Assembly (NCBI GenBank): GCA_007258455.2
Contig: VDFB02270651.1
Coordinates: 495,202,320-495,266,319, forward strand
Direction: 5' to 3'
Length of the DNA stretch: 64,000 nt
From: Sequoia sempervirens
Lineage: Eukaryota; Streptophyta; Pinopsida; Cupressales; Cupressaceae
Below, in pieces: positions 46,037 to 58,273 of this stretch (positions within the stretch are counted from its first letter, which is position 1; each line of letters opens with the position of its first letter). The notes under the pieces were generated by a model. The model did not search any database, had not been told where the DNA came from, and saw only the letters and a program-made list of their open reading frames with translations. A program made the position numbers and the translations under genes.

Positions 46037-46528
46037 TGTTGGTGTGAATGGGGTCATTTCCTAACTAGTCATTAGTGAGGAACTATTCACATTATAAGTT
46101 TACTTAGGAGTTAAGCTATCCTAGGTGTCATTTCTAGAATTTAGTTATAATGGGGCCATCTCTCATTATTTAATTTTAGTCATCTAGGCATTTAATAGTT
46201 TTCCTATGTATTATCTAATGCATTTATTATTTGCATTAGGAATTTAATGTTTATATCAAGGGTATTTATCATCTCTTATCTCACATTGCCTATATATACA
46301 AGGTGTTTGTTCATTGTAAATCATCTCATGTATCTTAGATATTTTAGATATCATCAATAGATCATCATTTGACTAATCATCAATCTTCTTGCATGCTCAA
46401 GTTGCAACACTTTCTTGTAGATGGTTTCTTTCTTGGTTGATCCATTGAAGACTATAGCTTTATTTGGGTTCATTTATCATTAATATTTTCAAAAAAAGAA
46501 AATATTATCCTTGGTCTTCTACGCAACA
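46037..46528 (+). repeat. LTR of the copia-like remnant (putative)
   Basis: It begins TGTTGGTGTGAATGGGG after a G-rich tract and ends CGCAACA. It has TATATATA at 46291-46298. The length of about 490 bp suits a copia LTR. I did not find the matching 5' LTR upstream of 5438, so it is a partner-less LTR called from its structure only. Confidence 0.5.
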
Positions 46529-48011
46529 TAACACTCCCTTGTCATTTCATGTTGATGAAGCTTGGTGCTCATGCACAAGTTGGTTCTGATGAAGATGAGG
46601 ACCAATAATAGGGGTCTAAGAAGATACCAAGACATCTTGTTCAACTAGTGAAGTTGTCTTTCGAGCCATTTTCAACAAAAGGGTAGGCCCCATAGGTGGA
46701 ACAAGAGATGCCAGGGGTGTGAAAACCTTAGCCTCAACCACAGGTGCCTTTCCTCTTTGTGTCTTTTGGGAAGGAGGATGAATAGAGGAAACCCTTGATG
46801 GTCAAGATGTCAAAGCTACATGTGAAGGAACAATCAAAGAAGACTACTCACCCTTTCCATATAATAGGGAAAGGGATATTGGGAAGAATTAGAAGCTCAA
46901 ATACATGGGACCTTGACTTCGACAATGCAGGGGCCTTTCCTTTTCTTTCGCTAAGCACAGTCAAAGGGATAGAAGGAATCGTTGGAGGTTGCAAGGTCTT
47001 AGAAGAACAAGGAGTTCTACTTGAGGGAGTGTGCTTGTCCTTAGCCCCCAATGAAGAATTCTTAGAGCACAAAGCATGTTGTTGTGCAGGAGTAGATTGA
47101 AAATGAATTGTAGAGGAAGATGGAGGCAAGACCAAATTAGATGCTAACCCCTTGGTCTTCTACTTATAATATGCTTTATATAATAAATCATTATGGGGTA
47201 ACATGGGTCCCAAAAAAGTAGGCCAAAAATGATCAAGAGAAAATCCCCTACATGACACTAGTGGATTATTTCCAATGTCCTAGATAGTCTAGGTAGTGCC
47301 CTCATGAGGAAACTTCAAACACTTTTGGACAAAAAAAGCAATAGTGTTCATGGAAACTAGCCAAGGAATGGCTATTTTTCACTTTGAATAAGTTTGATTC
47401 TGGTATCACAACAAATTTTGTAGAAACAATCTTAGGTCCCACAAGGATTGACAGAGAAATGGATCCTAAAGGGGAGAGAGAAATACAATCATGTATACAA
47501 ATGTTAGTATTCACTCATCATACCTTTCCCTATGTAGGCCATTAGTGAAGAGTATCTCCTCTATTATGACATTGACTCTACGAGCGGGATCAAATATAAT
47601 GCCTATGATGATATTACTGGATTGGCATGAGCAGGAATGTAAAGAGGAGAGTACTATTCATGATAAGGAAAATCATTTGGCGTGAAATATATTTCAAGAA
47701 TCTTGATTTTTTGACTTGGATGGGAGATTGAAGTGATGGATACCATGTTCACATATGCAATTTCATCAGATGGAGCAAAAAAAGAAGTGATGATAAAATT
47801 TGAAGAATGAGGTGGAAAAGGGTATATGTAAATCTACAACTGAATGTTGGCCTTAGCGACAAATTCTTTTGAGTTATACTTCTTAATATCAAGTCAGATG
47901 TTACCACTATTTATGTGATCTTGAATCATATATCTCAATTGCACATAATGTTCAATGTCATGTCTAGGCACTCGATGGTATTGAAAAAGCTTAGAAGCAT
48001 CATACCAACTA
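46529..48011 (-). pseudogene. Gypsy gag/pol remnant, minus strand, downstream part
   Basis: On the minus strand from 48011 the reading WYDASKLFQYHRVPRHDIEH is followed by LRYMIQDHINSGNI, the usual plant gypsy motif after gag (YHR..GHD..., then IQDLI..G). It continues the minus-strand gag at 61418-62870; the chromovirus at 48012-61412 separates the two. Farther left the frame is broken by many stops. A Ser/Pro-rich open stretch lies at 46848-47135. I cannot find protease or RT motifs before 46529, where the copia-like LTR begins. Confidence 0.5.
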
Positions 48012-50439
48012 TGTCATAACCCAGTTTTATTGCATATTTATTTAAATATGGAAAATTGAATTAATGGAGAAACTCAAAACTTATTAAAATGAAATTATGG
48101 AAATTTCGAACAAAAAGATTGAAAGAAGTTGACTGATGTTGACTATGCAAAATTTTGAAACTATCCTATACGTTATCAAGAATTGAATGTTACTAATGAA
48201 ATAGCAAGTGTAAGTGTGTGTAGTTGCAAGGTGACAGGTTAAAGGATGAGAACACAATTGAAGTAGGATTGTTTAGTTGAATTGAATGGTAAGCTAGTTG
48301 GAATCTAAGTGCACACACCACAAATAGCATGATAACTTGCATTTGAACTATTCTACATGTATAAAATAATGCAAATTCATGACTTGAAATGTTTCAGTGG
48401 TTGAAAATGAATGGCTTGTAGATTTAATTGTCTATCTAAACCTTGTGTTTTAAGAAAAATGAAAGTACATATTACAAGGAATGATTAAAGCATAAGAGTT
48501 TCATCATGTAAAGATTATACAAATGGATGTTTAAACTAGAATAATTTTTTTTATTTAGTTCTAGTGATAGCACATGAAACTCATAAACTTCTACAAACAA
48601 ACAATTTATACATATACATATATGTGTGTGTGTGTATACATACATACGTACATACATACATACATACATACATATATACACATGTATGAATCTTAATGTG
48701 AATATATATGCATATATATATATATATATAACTATATACATATATACAAGTAATGTAAACTTGGAACATATATTTATATATATAGCAAACATGAATAAAT
48801 GTTGAAATCACATATAAGAATATATATACACACACACACACAAATATTATGTATATATATATACATACACATGTTGATGCTATTTGAATTTAAATCAATA
48901 ACTGATAATATCATATTAGACGTGGGAGAAGATGTCCCACTAAGGACGTGGCCTACAAAAACATTATGGCAATATTCAAAAATAGAGGTCGACGACTATG
49001 ATAGGAAAACCATAACGGTAATGCTCGACCGTATGCAATGAAAAAACATTTGTTTCCATTTTAGAATGGACAGTGGGAAGGAAAAATAATAGGAACTGGG
49101 GGAAAGAATCGATTAGCAACAAGGAAAAAGCAGAGAAAAGGTCAAAGTGGTAGAAAAATCAGAAACAAGCTACATCCAAAAAGCTTGATTATCGAGGTAA
49201 ATAGGTTTCTTTTGAAACAAATTTGATTTTCATTATCATTTTTCATATCATACTTGTGGTAGTCACTACATTTTGATGAAAATTCGACAAGCACAATAAT
49301 TATGTATTCTCTGTGACTGTGTGTATTGCCTTGAGCCGAGTGTAGTGTTTTATCAACCACCTTTTTGGGGTCGCATGGCCTAAGACCTGCTTTGCATAAG
49401 AAATGTCTCTGATGGAGTCTTATCGACTAACCTTTAGAGCTAGATTGAGGATTGAAACCTTTAAGGGTGTGACTATCATATAAGCTCACACAGTAATGCT
49501 AGCCATATCATGGCTACCGATATTTTATTCAGACCAATATGTATTTCATTCTATCTGGTAATGTAGTGGATCAAATGCCAAACCTATGTAATGGGATATA
49601 ATCCTTTGTGTTTACATTCAAATGTACCATCTGTGTTGCATTTATTTGTATCGCCCTTCCATTATCGGCTAGGTCGATAATGGTAAGAGGGTTAAGTTCA
49701 TTTCTAAAAAATGTGATTAATGTTTGCATATAGAGGCTGCCATCAATTAGAGGAAATGATGGAATGATAAGGTATGGGTTTCATTTTAAAATATGTAAGG
49801 TTCAATCTCCATGATCGATAGGATTTTCTCTTTGGAAAAGATACAGATAGGAGTTTGCATGTCGAAATATAAATATATGATATAGACCCAACAAGTATTT
49901 TGTGTAAGCTTGAACATGACCTTTGGTCGTTTAAGAGATGAATGAACCACTCATGTAAGGGGCAGTCGCTCCTAGAGCGACCAAAGAATGCTTTGTTAAT
50001 GGCGTTGAAAAGGGCACAGGTTAAGAAAGGAACCCTAGTAACCTTAGAGTTAAGTATGGTTTCCCAGTTTCAAATCGACGAGTATGTCGAACAATTTCAT
50101 TATATTATTTACATAATTGCTCATGAAATTTTAAATATAATTTATGTTGTACAATGGAAATTTAGTTGGCCAAATTTGTCAAAGGAAAATTAAATGGATT
50201 TTCTTGAAATGATAGATGAGAAAATTATAGACAATATTTTTACTGGTAAGCAACATTGTTTATTCTCTGTTCATTGAGATAAAACCCTATTCTATTTTAA
50301 ACAATGAATATTAATTTGTAATGTTATTATTCAACATCAAAATAGCTTGAAACAACTTTGAGTAACTACAAACAGTGTATGTTTTGTTGAAAAATGACAT
50401 TTTCTGACATAAAATGTAACTGTTTAGTCTGAAACAATA

Positions 50440-50880
50440 TTGTAAAGATGTAAACAACTTGTCTTGTACCTGTTTAGTAGGAAACAATACTTGTTCTGTT
50501 AAAAAAATGAATGCTCATATGTAAGCAAATTGTCTTGTAACTATTTAGTAGGAAACAATACTTGTTCCACCAAAACAATGAATGTTCATACGTAAATACC
50601 TTGTCTTGTAACTATTTAGTAGGAAACAATACTTGTTTCGTTAAAACAATGAATGTTCATATGTAAATAGCTTGTCTTGTAATTGTTTAGTAGGAAATAG
50701 TACTTGTTCTATTAAAACAATGAATGTTCATATGTAAACATCTTGTCTTGTAACTATTTAGTAGGAAACAATACTTGTTTTGTTAAAACAATGAATGTTC
50801 ATATGTAAACAACTTGTCTTGTAACTGTTTAGTAGGAAATAGTACATGTTTTGTTTAAACCATGAATGTTCATATGTAAC
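50440..50880. repeat. 71 bp tandem repeat, about six units
   Basis: The marker AATG[T/C]TCATA recurs at 50510, 50581, 50652, 50723, 50794 and 50865, exactly 71 bp apart. Each unit contains CTTGTCTTGTAACT and GTAGGAAACAATACTTGTT. Confidence 0.92.
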
Positions 50881-51062
50881 AAGAAATGTTAGAGTATTAC
50901 AGTTGTGAGAGTGCAATAATAGTATGTGTGAAACTGTTAACATAGACTTGTTCCGATTCTTGACAAAAGAAACATCAAATGAAATACTATTTTATGATTG
51001 CAATATGATTTAATGATTATTTTAGAATGTATGCACAAATCTAAAACTTAAGTAGGTACATA

Positions 51063-51103
51063 TATGTGTATGCACATAGACTTCGTCTATGTACATACAC
51101 ATA
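51063..51103. repeat. Near-perfect inverted repeat (hairpin) in LTR
   Basis: The 19 bp arms TATGTGTATGCACATAGAC (51063-51081) and 51085-51103 pair with one mismatch around a 3-base loop. The 3' LTR keeps it at 60399-60439. Confidence 0.85.
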
Positions 51104-52056
51104 CTTGTGACATACCTTCTTTTGTTTTTAGTTCATTTTTAAATGGAAAATGCTTATTGATGAAAAGTATATAATAGTCATAAGGATGATATGATTGATT
51201 GTTGAATTACTCTATTGAATCATAAATATGATTTATGTTTAGAGAGTAAATTAGTAATCTAATTCGTCTTTTGAAGACATATGTGAAAGATAATTCTAAT
51301 ACTTGAACAAAACAATGATACCTTAGTTGACTAGGGCACCTCAGGGTAGATGCTTCTAGAGGGTAGATAGTTGTTATGAGATATTTTATAGTAGAAAGTT
51401 ACCTTTTGGGACAAGTACCAAAATAGAGTTCAGAGAGTATAGTTTTGCTTTACCAGAACCTATTTTTTGTTGTTGTTGTAACACATTTATTATGCTTGGC
51501 CAAGCAATATGATTAATTTTGTATGTATGAACTCTGTGATTTCACTCTTTTCCATTCCTAGCATAGATCTTGCATTTCTTTTCTAACTTGTAGATAGAAA
51601 TTGCATGTTGATGTATGGGCACGTACCAGATTCCACCTTGCAAATTAATCTCTTTCTGAACTTTTCATGCAGGGTCAGACATTCTTCAAGTTGGAAGAAT
51701 ACTGGGGAAATGTAAGCTTCGTGGTTGGACTCGTCCACCAGTGGAGGTGAGCATCAAATAATAACCTTAGTTGTTCACAGGACTATTTTAGTCTAAGATG
51801 TAACTTGATGTAATACATTCGTGTATTTGATGAAAAGTGTACAATGTAATGACTTTGTGGCCTTAGGAGCCAAGTCAATCCTGATATTGTAATTTGACTT
51901 TTGAAGTGAATATATGAATAGTTGACTCATTTTAAATGGACATGTGTAGCTATGATTGACTTTAGTCACTAGTTATGTATTTTTAATTTGGAGTATATTC
52001 ATGTGTCATTTAAAATAATATTAATTAAGTAATAATTTCGAATGGGTTATTACATT

Positions 52057-52068
52057 TGGTATCAAAGC
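52057..52068 (+). promoter_or_regulatory. Primer-binding site of the chromovirus
   Basis: TGGTATCAAAGC, two bases after the LTR, is the initiator-methionine tRNA site with one change. Confidence 0.8.
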
Positions 52069-52181
52069 GTAGGGTTCAACTCTAGGCTTTTGAGTCTACC
52101 ATAGTTTGACTAAGGATAGTTAACCCCTAACCAAAAATTTGGTTGTCCTGAGAATTGACCGAACCTGGATTGAATGCAAGA

Positions 52182-53930
52182 ATGGGAAGATCAAAGGTAG
52201 GACGAAGGAAAGGGAAAACTATTAGAACCCCATGTAAGAATGACATAAAGGAAGGAAACACCAAAGCAAAGGTTCAAGTAGAAATTCCCAATGATGAAAC
52301 TCTAGCTCAAGCCCTTACATGACTTAAGCTAGAGAGAGGCTTGAAGATTGAGGAGAAGAAAACATCTAAGATCAAAAAGCTTTCCACAATCTGGGACTGG
52401 CCTCTAGGGTGTGAACCTAATGCACCCTTGTTGTCTGAAGAGGAAAAGGAGAACCTTCATGCTCAACCATCCTCTTCTATAAAGTTTGATATAAACTCAG
52501 ATGAGGACCCCAAGGAATGTCCTCTTTCTGATGCCGAGAAATTAGAATGATGTAACAAGAAGCCTATTGTAAATAAAGGTCTATTGAATCACCCTACTAT
52601 AAATAAAATTAGATGATATTTTTTTGGTGTGTTCAATGGACTCTAAAGTGTGTGAATTATACATGGATGTGTATGTCTTCTAGAATGATGGGTGTATGCA
52701 CATGAAAGAAAATAAGTGATGTAGCATAAGAACATTTATTCGTAGAACCCTATGTTGAGATGCGATAAACATGAATGTGTTGTAGGATAAGTGTGGGATG
52801 ACATGGTGACCACCAAAAAAGATGAGGGTGGTAATGGTTCCGATAACAGACCTAACAAGAGGTTGGAGAAAATTCTAGAGCTTCTGAATTGACAAGAGTC
52901 TCACATGGATCATATAGAGTAAGAAGTCCAAATGGCACATGAGGACCGAGACTACAAGAATGCATAAGGAAATCAAGGAAATGGTGGTCCAAGGGCAGGT
53001 CCATAATGATGAATTGAGGAAGAGCTTGGGAAAGACCTCAAAAGTGTAGCACCTCCCAAGTTCGATGGTAAGGCTATTAGAATAGGAGCTAATGCTTGGA
53101 TTATAGAGATGGAAAAATACTTCGAGCTTCGTAACCTTTCTAAACAGACTAAGGCAACATGGGCTATGTATCAGCTCTTAGGTGAAGCAACGACTTGGTG
53201 GGATAATGAGAAGTTAGAACATAATCTTTAGCCTGCTGAGATCACTTGGGAACTCTTCATCCAAGCTTTCAAGAAGAGGTGGTTACCACAACTTTATTTT
53301 GACAAGAAAGTGATAGAATTTCAAAACCTAACCCAAGGGAATATGACTATGATTCAGTATTGGGAAAAGTTCACCAACTTGTTGAAGTATGTGCCTCAAT
53401 ATCAGGGAGATGAACGTTTTTGTATCCAAAAAATTATAATGGGACTCAGACGTCACATAGGAGCTGAAGTGGATATGCATGAGCCTCAAACCATGAATGA
53501 AGTCTTCCAAAAAGCCACCAAAAAGGAACTGAAACTGCAACAACTATCCAATCTTTACAGCGACTCAAATTCTAAGTCGCAATATGCGAAAAATAAATTT
53601 CACAAAGGAGACAAGAGCCATTAGATCCATAAACTCAAGAGGGGAAGCGAGTCATAGAAGAAGGGTGAAGATGGTAATGGTGGAAAGAACAAGGCAAACA
53701 AAGACAAGGGTAAAGATGAACATAAGAAAAAGGGCTTTGGAGAGGAAAAACCAGGAGGTCGTAAAGGGCCTCGAGATGGGTGTTATACTTGTGGAGGTGA
53801 TCATTATGCCTCAAATTATCCTCAACGGTAAAATTCACGAAAGGAAGACAACTACCAACAAAATTAGCATCACTAGATCCATGTTGAAGAGGATAACAGG
53901 CAAGTAGAGTATCAGGCTTCACCAATCTAG
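52182..53930 (+). pseudogene. gag: gag of the chromovirus
   Basis: A first part runs from ATG 52182 (MGRSKVGRRKGK) to a stop at 52548-52550, followed by about 250 bp of decayed DNA. The main gag frame runs from ATG 52803 in one phase, with several stops, through the capsid-type domain at about 53050-53560. This is recognisable from APPKFDGKAIRIGANAWI, ATTWWDNEKL, LFIQAFKKRWLP and LTQGNMTMIQYWEKF. A basic Lys/Gly stretch follows. The zinc knuckle near 53781 reads CYTCGGDHYASNY, where the last Cys is Tyr, so it cannot bind zinc normally. Protease continues in the same frame. Confidence 0.82.
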
Positions 53931-54480
53931 CTGACGGGTAATCTCTATGGCCAATTGGTCTCTATCTTAATTGATACTAGAGCTACTGAATGTTTTATAG
54001 ATCCTAGAATAATATCCAAGATACCTATTAGACCTAGATTCATGGAAAATTCATGGACAATCCAGTATGGTAATCGAGCAGAGCAGAGGGTAGATACTTG
54101 TCTCTTTTGTAGTGAGTTAGAGCTTCCAACCTTTCAAACTTAGGTCAACTTGTATGTAGCCCCTTTAGGCTCTTATGATGTAATTTTGGGAATAAATTGG
54201 TTAACTAAGCATAAGGCTATAGTGAACTGTGAGGATAAGGTGGTCAACTGTTTCGATGACTATGGAAACCCAATTGAGGTTTGTAGAATGCAAAGAACCT
54301 TAGAGCTTAGACAGATTTCTACGATGCAACTCAAGAAGGATTGTCAAAAGGGGTGTGCAATTTATGCGGTGCATTTCAATAATCCTGACAACAAGGAACC
54401 GTATTTATATGATTATCCTATTCTTAAGGAGTTCCAAGATGTATTCCCTAATGAACTTACAGAGTTACCTCCAAAGTGAG
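53931..54480 (+). pseudogene. Protease region of the chromovirus
   Basis: In frame with gag. The active-site region reads SILIDTRATECFID, where the usual D[TS]GA has become DTRA, a Gly to Arg change expected to inactivate it. A later YDVILGINWLTKHKA is the normal second conserved block. TAG at 54141 and TGA at 54478 interrupt the frame. Confidence 0.8.
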
Positions 54481-55770
54481 AATTTGACTTTTCTATCAAC
54501 CTTCTTTCTGGAGTTGAGCCTCAATCCAAGGAACCCTATCGGATGACCACCACATAACTCTATGAATTGAAATCCCAACTAATGGAGTTATTGGGCAAAG
54601 GGCTTATAAGAACCAGTGTGTCTCCTTGGGGAGCACCGATTATCTTTGTGAAAAAGAAGGATGGAACTTTGTGACTATGTATAGATTATTAGATGTTAAA
54701 TAAGGTGACCATCAAGAACCGATACCCACTCCTAAGGATTGATGAGTTGTTTGATCAAATGAAGGGAGCAATGGTGTTCTCCAAAATTGATCTTAGGTCA
54801 GTGTACCACCAATTGAGAATTAAGGAAGAAGATATTCTGAGACTACATTTAGAACTTGGTATGGACATTACGAGCTCACAATGGTACCTTTTGGATTGAC
54901 TAATGCACCAACAACCTTTATGAACCTCATGAATAGCATGTTCAAAGATTGTTTAGATGATTTTGTTCTTATCTTTATTGACGACATTCTAGTCTACTCA
55001 AAGACTATCAAAGAGCATGATAGGAATTTGTGGATAGTTTTTAAGTGATTGAGAGAAAGGTAACTCTTTGGGAAGTTATCCAAGTGTTCATTTTATCAGG
55101 GTAGAGTGCAATATCTAGGCCATATCATTTCAGCTGAAGGAGTCTCTATAGACCCTGAGAAGATCAAGGAAATCGTAGAATGGCTAGCGCCTCAGAATGT
55201 TTCAGAAGTCCATAGCTTCATGGGCCTCATGGGATGCTATAGGAAGTTCATGCAAGGTTTCTCCTAGATTGCATCTCCTATTACCTCACTCTAAAGGAAG
55301 GGAACGTGGTTTGAATGGATCAAGAAATGTGAGCAAGCATTCCAACTCTTAAAGGAGAGGTTCATGAAAACACCAGTACTAACCATCCATAATCCTAACA
55401 GGAGATTCACCGTAATCACAAATGCATCAAGAGATGGGTTGGGATCAATATTAATGCAAGATGGACAAGTGGTAGCATATGAATCAAGGAAGCTCAAGCA
55501 ATTGAAGTGAACTATGTGCCTCATGATTTAGAATTGGCTACAATAGTTCATGCCTTGCAGATGTGGAGGCACTATCTTTTGGGAAAGCCATTTGAACTCA
55601 AGACATACCACTTAGGATTGAGATACATATTTACCCAGCCAAACCTTAATGCAAGGTAGAGAAGGTGGTTGGAATTCCTTAGCGAGTATGAATTTGGAAT
55701 TGAATACATAAAAGGAAAATAGAACAAAGTGGCTAATTCTATTAGTAGATGAAGACATATGGTAGCCATG
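54481..55770 (+). pseudogene. Reverse transcriptase and RNase H of the chromovirus
   Basis: RT motifs in order are [45 protein letters not shown] and, after a frame shift at about 54860, [15 protein letters not shown] and FIDDILVYSK (about 54970-55000, catalytic DD kept). RNase H begins near 55400 with VITNASRDGLGSIL: the first catalytic Asp of the usual TDAS is Asn. Another frame shift lies near 55505, then WRHYLLGKPFEL and FGIEYIKGK. Many stops (54555, 54673, 54691 and later) are of the TAG/TGA/TAA decay kind. Confidence 0.85.
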
Positions 55771-55799
55771 ATCTCAACAAGGTCTAACTTGAGACAATA

Positions 55800-57005
55800 G
55801 GAAATTCAAAATCTACTAAGGGATGAGCATTATGAGAGAGTAACGAGCACCCTAGTAGGAAATCCTTTAGATCGTCGGTTCGATGGGTATGAGATTAAAC
55901 CAGATGGTATTTTGAGATATTAGAGAAGGATGTATATTACTGACTCTGGAGAGCTGAGGAAGTTGGTTTTAGAAGAGTTTCACAATGCACCTTACTAAGG
56001 ACACCCCGAAGTATCCAAGATGATTGTAGAGTTGAAAACTCTGTATTTTTGGCCTAAACTCAAGAAGGATGTAGTGGAATACATAGCTAGATGCATGGAG
56101 TTCCAGCGAGTCAAGGATGAGCACGCTCGCCCAGTTGAGTTACTGTATTCTCATGACATACTTGAGTATAAATGGCAGGTGATTAGCAAGGACTTTGTAC
56201 AGGGGTTGTCATTGAGCAAGAATAAGCATGATGTTATCTTGGTCGTGATTGATAAGTTGACTAAGGTTGCACACTTTATTCCAGGAAACCTTAAGCATGG
56301 ATCGTTGACCCTGCCTAAGAATTTTTTCCAAGAGATCTTTCGCTTGCATCTAATTCTAGAGACTATCATTTCTAATAGGGACACATGAATGACCTCAAGA
56401 TTTTTGATGACCTTGAATGTTGCATTGGGGACTGAACTAAATTTCAGCTTGGCTTATCATCCTCAAACTAACGAGCAAATAAAGAGGGTGAACCAAGTAG
56501 TCGAAGATCTCCTCCGAATGTATTATATGGACCAACATTATAGGTGGGAAGAATATTTTCCTTTGGTAGAGTCTTCTTATAATAAATCTTATCATACATC
56601 CTTAGGCATGGCACCATTTGAAGCTTTGTATGGGTGGAAGTTTCGTACCCCCATCAGTTGGGATAAGTTGGAGGATAGGATCATAGTAGGACCTGAAATG
56701 CTTAAATAAATGGAAGAGAAAATGAGGGTCATTAAGAGAAGATTGAAAGAGGTGGAAAACCAACATAAGAGTTATGCCAATAAGAACTGAACTCTTAGAC
56801 AATTTGCAATCGGGGATAAAGTTTTCTTGAGAGTTAAACCTCATAAAAGTTCTATTTCCTTTGGAAAGTCTTCCAAGTTGGCTCGAAGATATGTGGGACC
56901 GTTTGAAGTCTTGGAAGTGATTAACCTAGTTTCTTAGCTCTACCACCTGCTCTGGCTCAACTACATAATGTGTTTCATGTCTCCTTGCTTAAGCCATATC
57001 ATCCT
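55800..57005 (+). pseudogene. Integrase of the chromovirus
   Basis: The zinc-binding part is damaged: CMEFQRVKDEHARP has Phe where the second Cys of CxxC belongs. The core is visible as ISKDFVQGLSLSKNKHDVI and TIISNRDT, but the catalytic Glu of the usual QTERVNQ is Lys (NEQIKRVNQVVEDLL). A GPY/F-type block follows (RYVGPFEVLE). Stops at 56386 and 56707 and later shifts break it. Confidence 0.85.
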
Positions 57006-57223
57006 AATGTGACTCATGTGCTTGCTTATAAATACTTGCAGGTACAAGATCCAAGAGTGGTGCTAGTGGAGCCCATTAGAATCCTAGATAAACACAACGT
57101 TAAGTTGTAGAGTAGAGATATTGCTCAATTTAAGGTCCAATTGGACCAATACTCAGAGGACAGTGCTACTTGGGAGGATGTAGAAGAAATAGGATGCTCC
57201 TTTCCACATTTTCTTTCTTGAGA
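57006..57223 (+). pseudogene. Chromodomain-like C-terminus
   Basis: VEPIRILDKHNVKL, a stop, SRDIAQFKVQLDQYS and ATWEDVEEI match the layout of chromodomains at the end of Tekay/Del-type integrases. Chromodomains bind histone marks and direct insertion into heterochromatin. It ends at TGA near 57221. Confidence 0.65.
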
Positions 57224-57261
57224 AAGAGCCTTCAATAAATTTTCTTGAAAATTTTGTTGAG

Positions 57262-57475
57262 ATGTTGAAATAGACATATAAAATTTTGTTGAGATGTTCA
57301 AATTGACATATATATTCTGATGTGATGTTGAAATAGACATATATATTATGATGTGATGTTGAAATAGACATATATATTCTGATGTGATGTTGAAATAGAC
57401 ATATATATTCTGATGTGATGTTGAAATAGACATATATTTTCATGTGATGTTGAAATAGACATGTACATTCAAAAT
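57262..57475. repeat. 31 bp minisatellite between pol and polypurine tract
   Basis: Units of TGTTGAAATAGACATATATA plus about 11 bp recur, with marker positions 57326, 57357, 57388 and 57419 exactly 31 bp apart, and divergent units at both ends. The minus-strand frames here are artefacts of the repeat. Confidence 0.9.
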
Positions 57476-57530
57476 TTTCTATGATGTTCTTTTATTTTGA
57501 TTTATTGGACATCAGGACGATGTCTCTTCC

Positions 57531-57543
57531 AAGAGGGGAAGGA
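57531..57543 (+). promoter_or_regulatory. Polypurine tract of the chromovirus
   Basis: AAGAGGGGAAGGA directly precedes the TG of the 3' LTR. Confidence 0.85.
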
Positions 57544-58174
57544 TGTCGTAACCCAATCTTATTGAATATTTTTTAAAATATGTTAAATTGAATCAATGGA
57601 GAAACTAAAAACTTATTAAAAGGAAATTATGGAAATTTCAAAAAAAAAGAATGAAAGAAGTTGATTGATGTTAACTATGTGAACTTTTGAAACTATCCTA
57701 TATGTTATCAACAATTGAACATTACTGATGAAATTGCAAGTGCAAGTGTGTGTAGTTGTAGGGTGACAATTTGAAGGATGAGAACACCGTTGAAGTAGGA
57801 TTGTTTAGCTGGATCGAATGGTAAGCCAGTTGGAATCTGGGTGCACACACCACAAATGGCATGTTAACTTGCATTTGAACTATTCTGCATGTATAAAAGA
57901 ACGTAAATTCATGACTTGAAATGTTTCAGTGGCTGAAAATGAATGGCTTGTGGATTTAATTGGCTATCTAAACCTTGTGTTTTAAGAAAAACGAAAGTAT
58001 GTATTGCAAGGAATGATTAAAGGATAAGAGTTTCATCATGTAAAGATTATGTGTGTGTGTGTATACATGTATGCATCTTAATGCGAATATATATGCATAT
58101 ATATATATATATATAACTATATACATACATGCATACATACATACATACATATATATAAGTAATGTAAACTTGGA

Positions 58175-58205
<31 letters not shown>

Positions 58206-58240
58206 GCAAATGTGAATGAATGTTGAAATCACATATAAGA

Positions 58241-58273
<33 letters not shown>

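Larger units (their letters stand above)
48012..52054 (+). repeat. 5' LTR of the chromovirus
   Basis: It contains CA/TA/TG microsatellites (about 48600-48870), a 71 bp tandem repeat array (about 50440-50880) and a 41-base hairpin (51063-51103). It is longer than the 3' LTR, partly because it has more 71 bp units. Confidence 0.9.

Noticed and set aside
50440..50880. Possible CRISPR-like array
   Set aside because: The whole 71 bp unit is repeated with no variable spacers, and the setting is a plant LTR.
57125..57443. Minus-strand frame with repeated Ser-Thr-Ser-His units
   Set aside because: Product of the 31 bp minisatellite; no homology and no conserved start.
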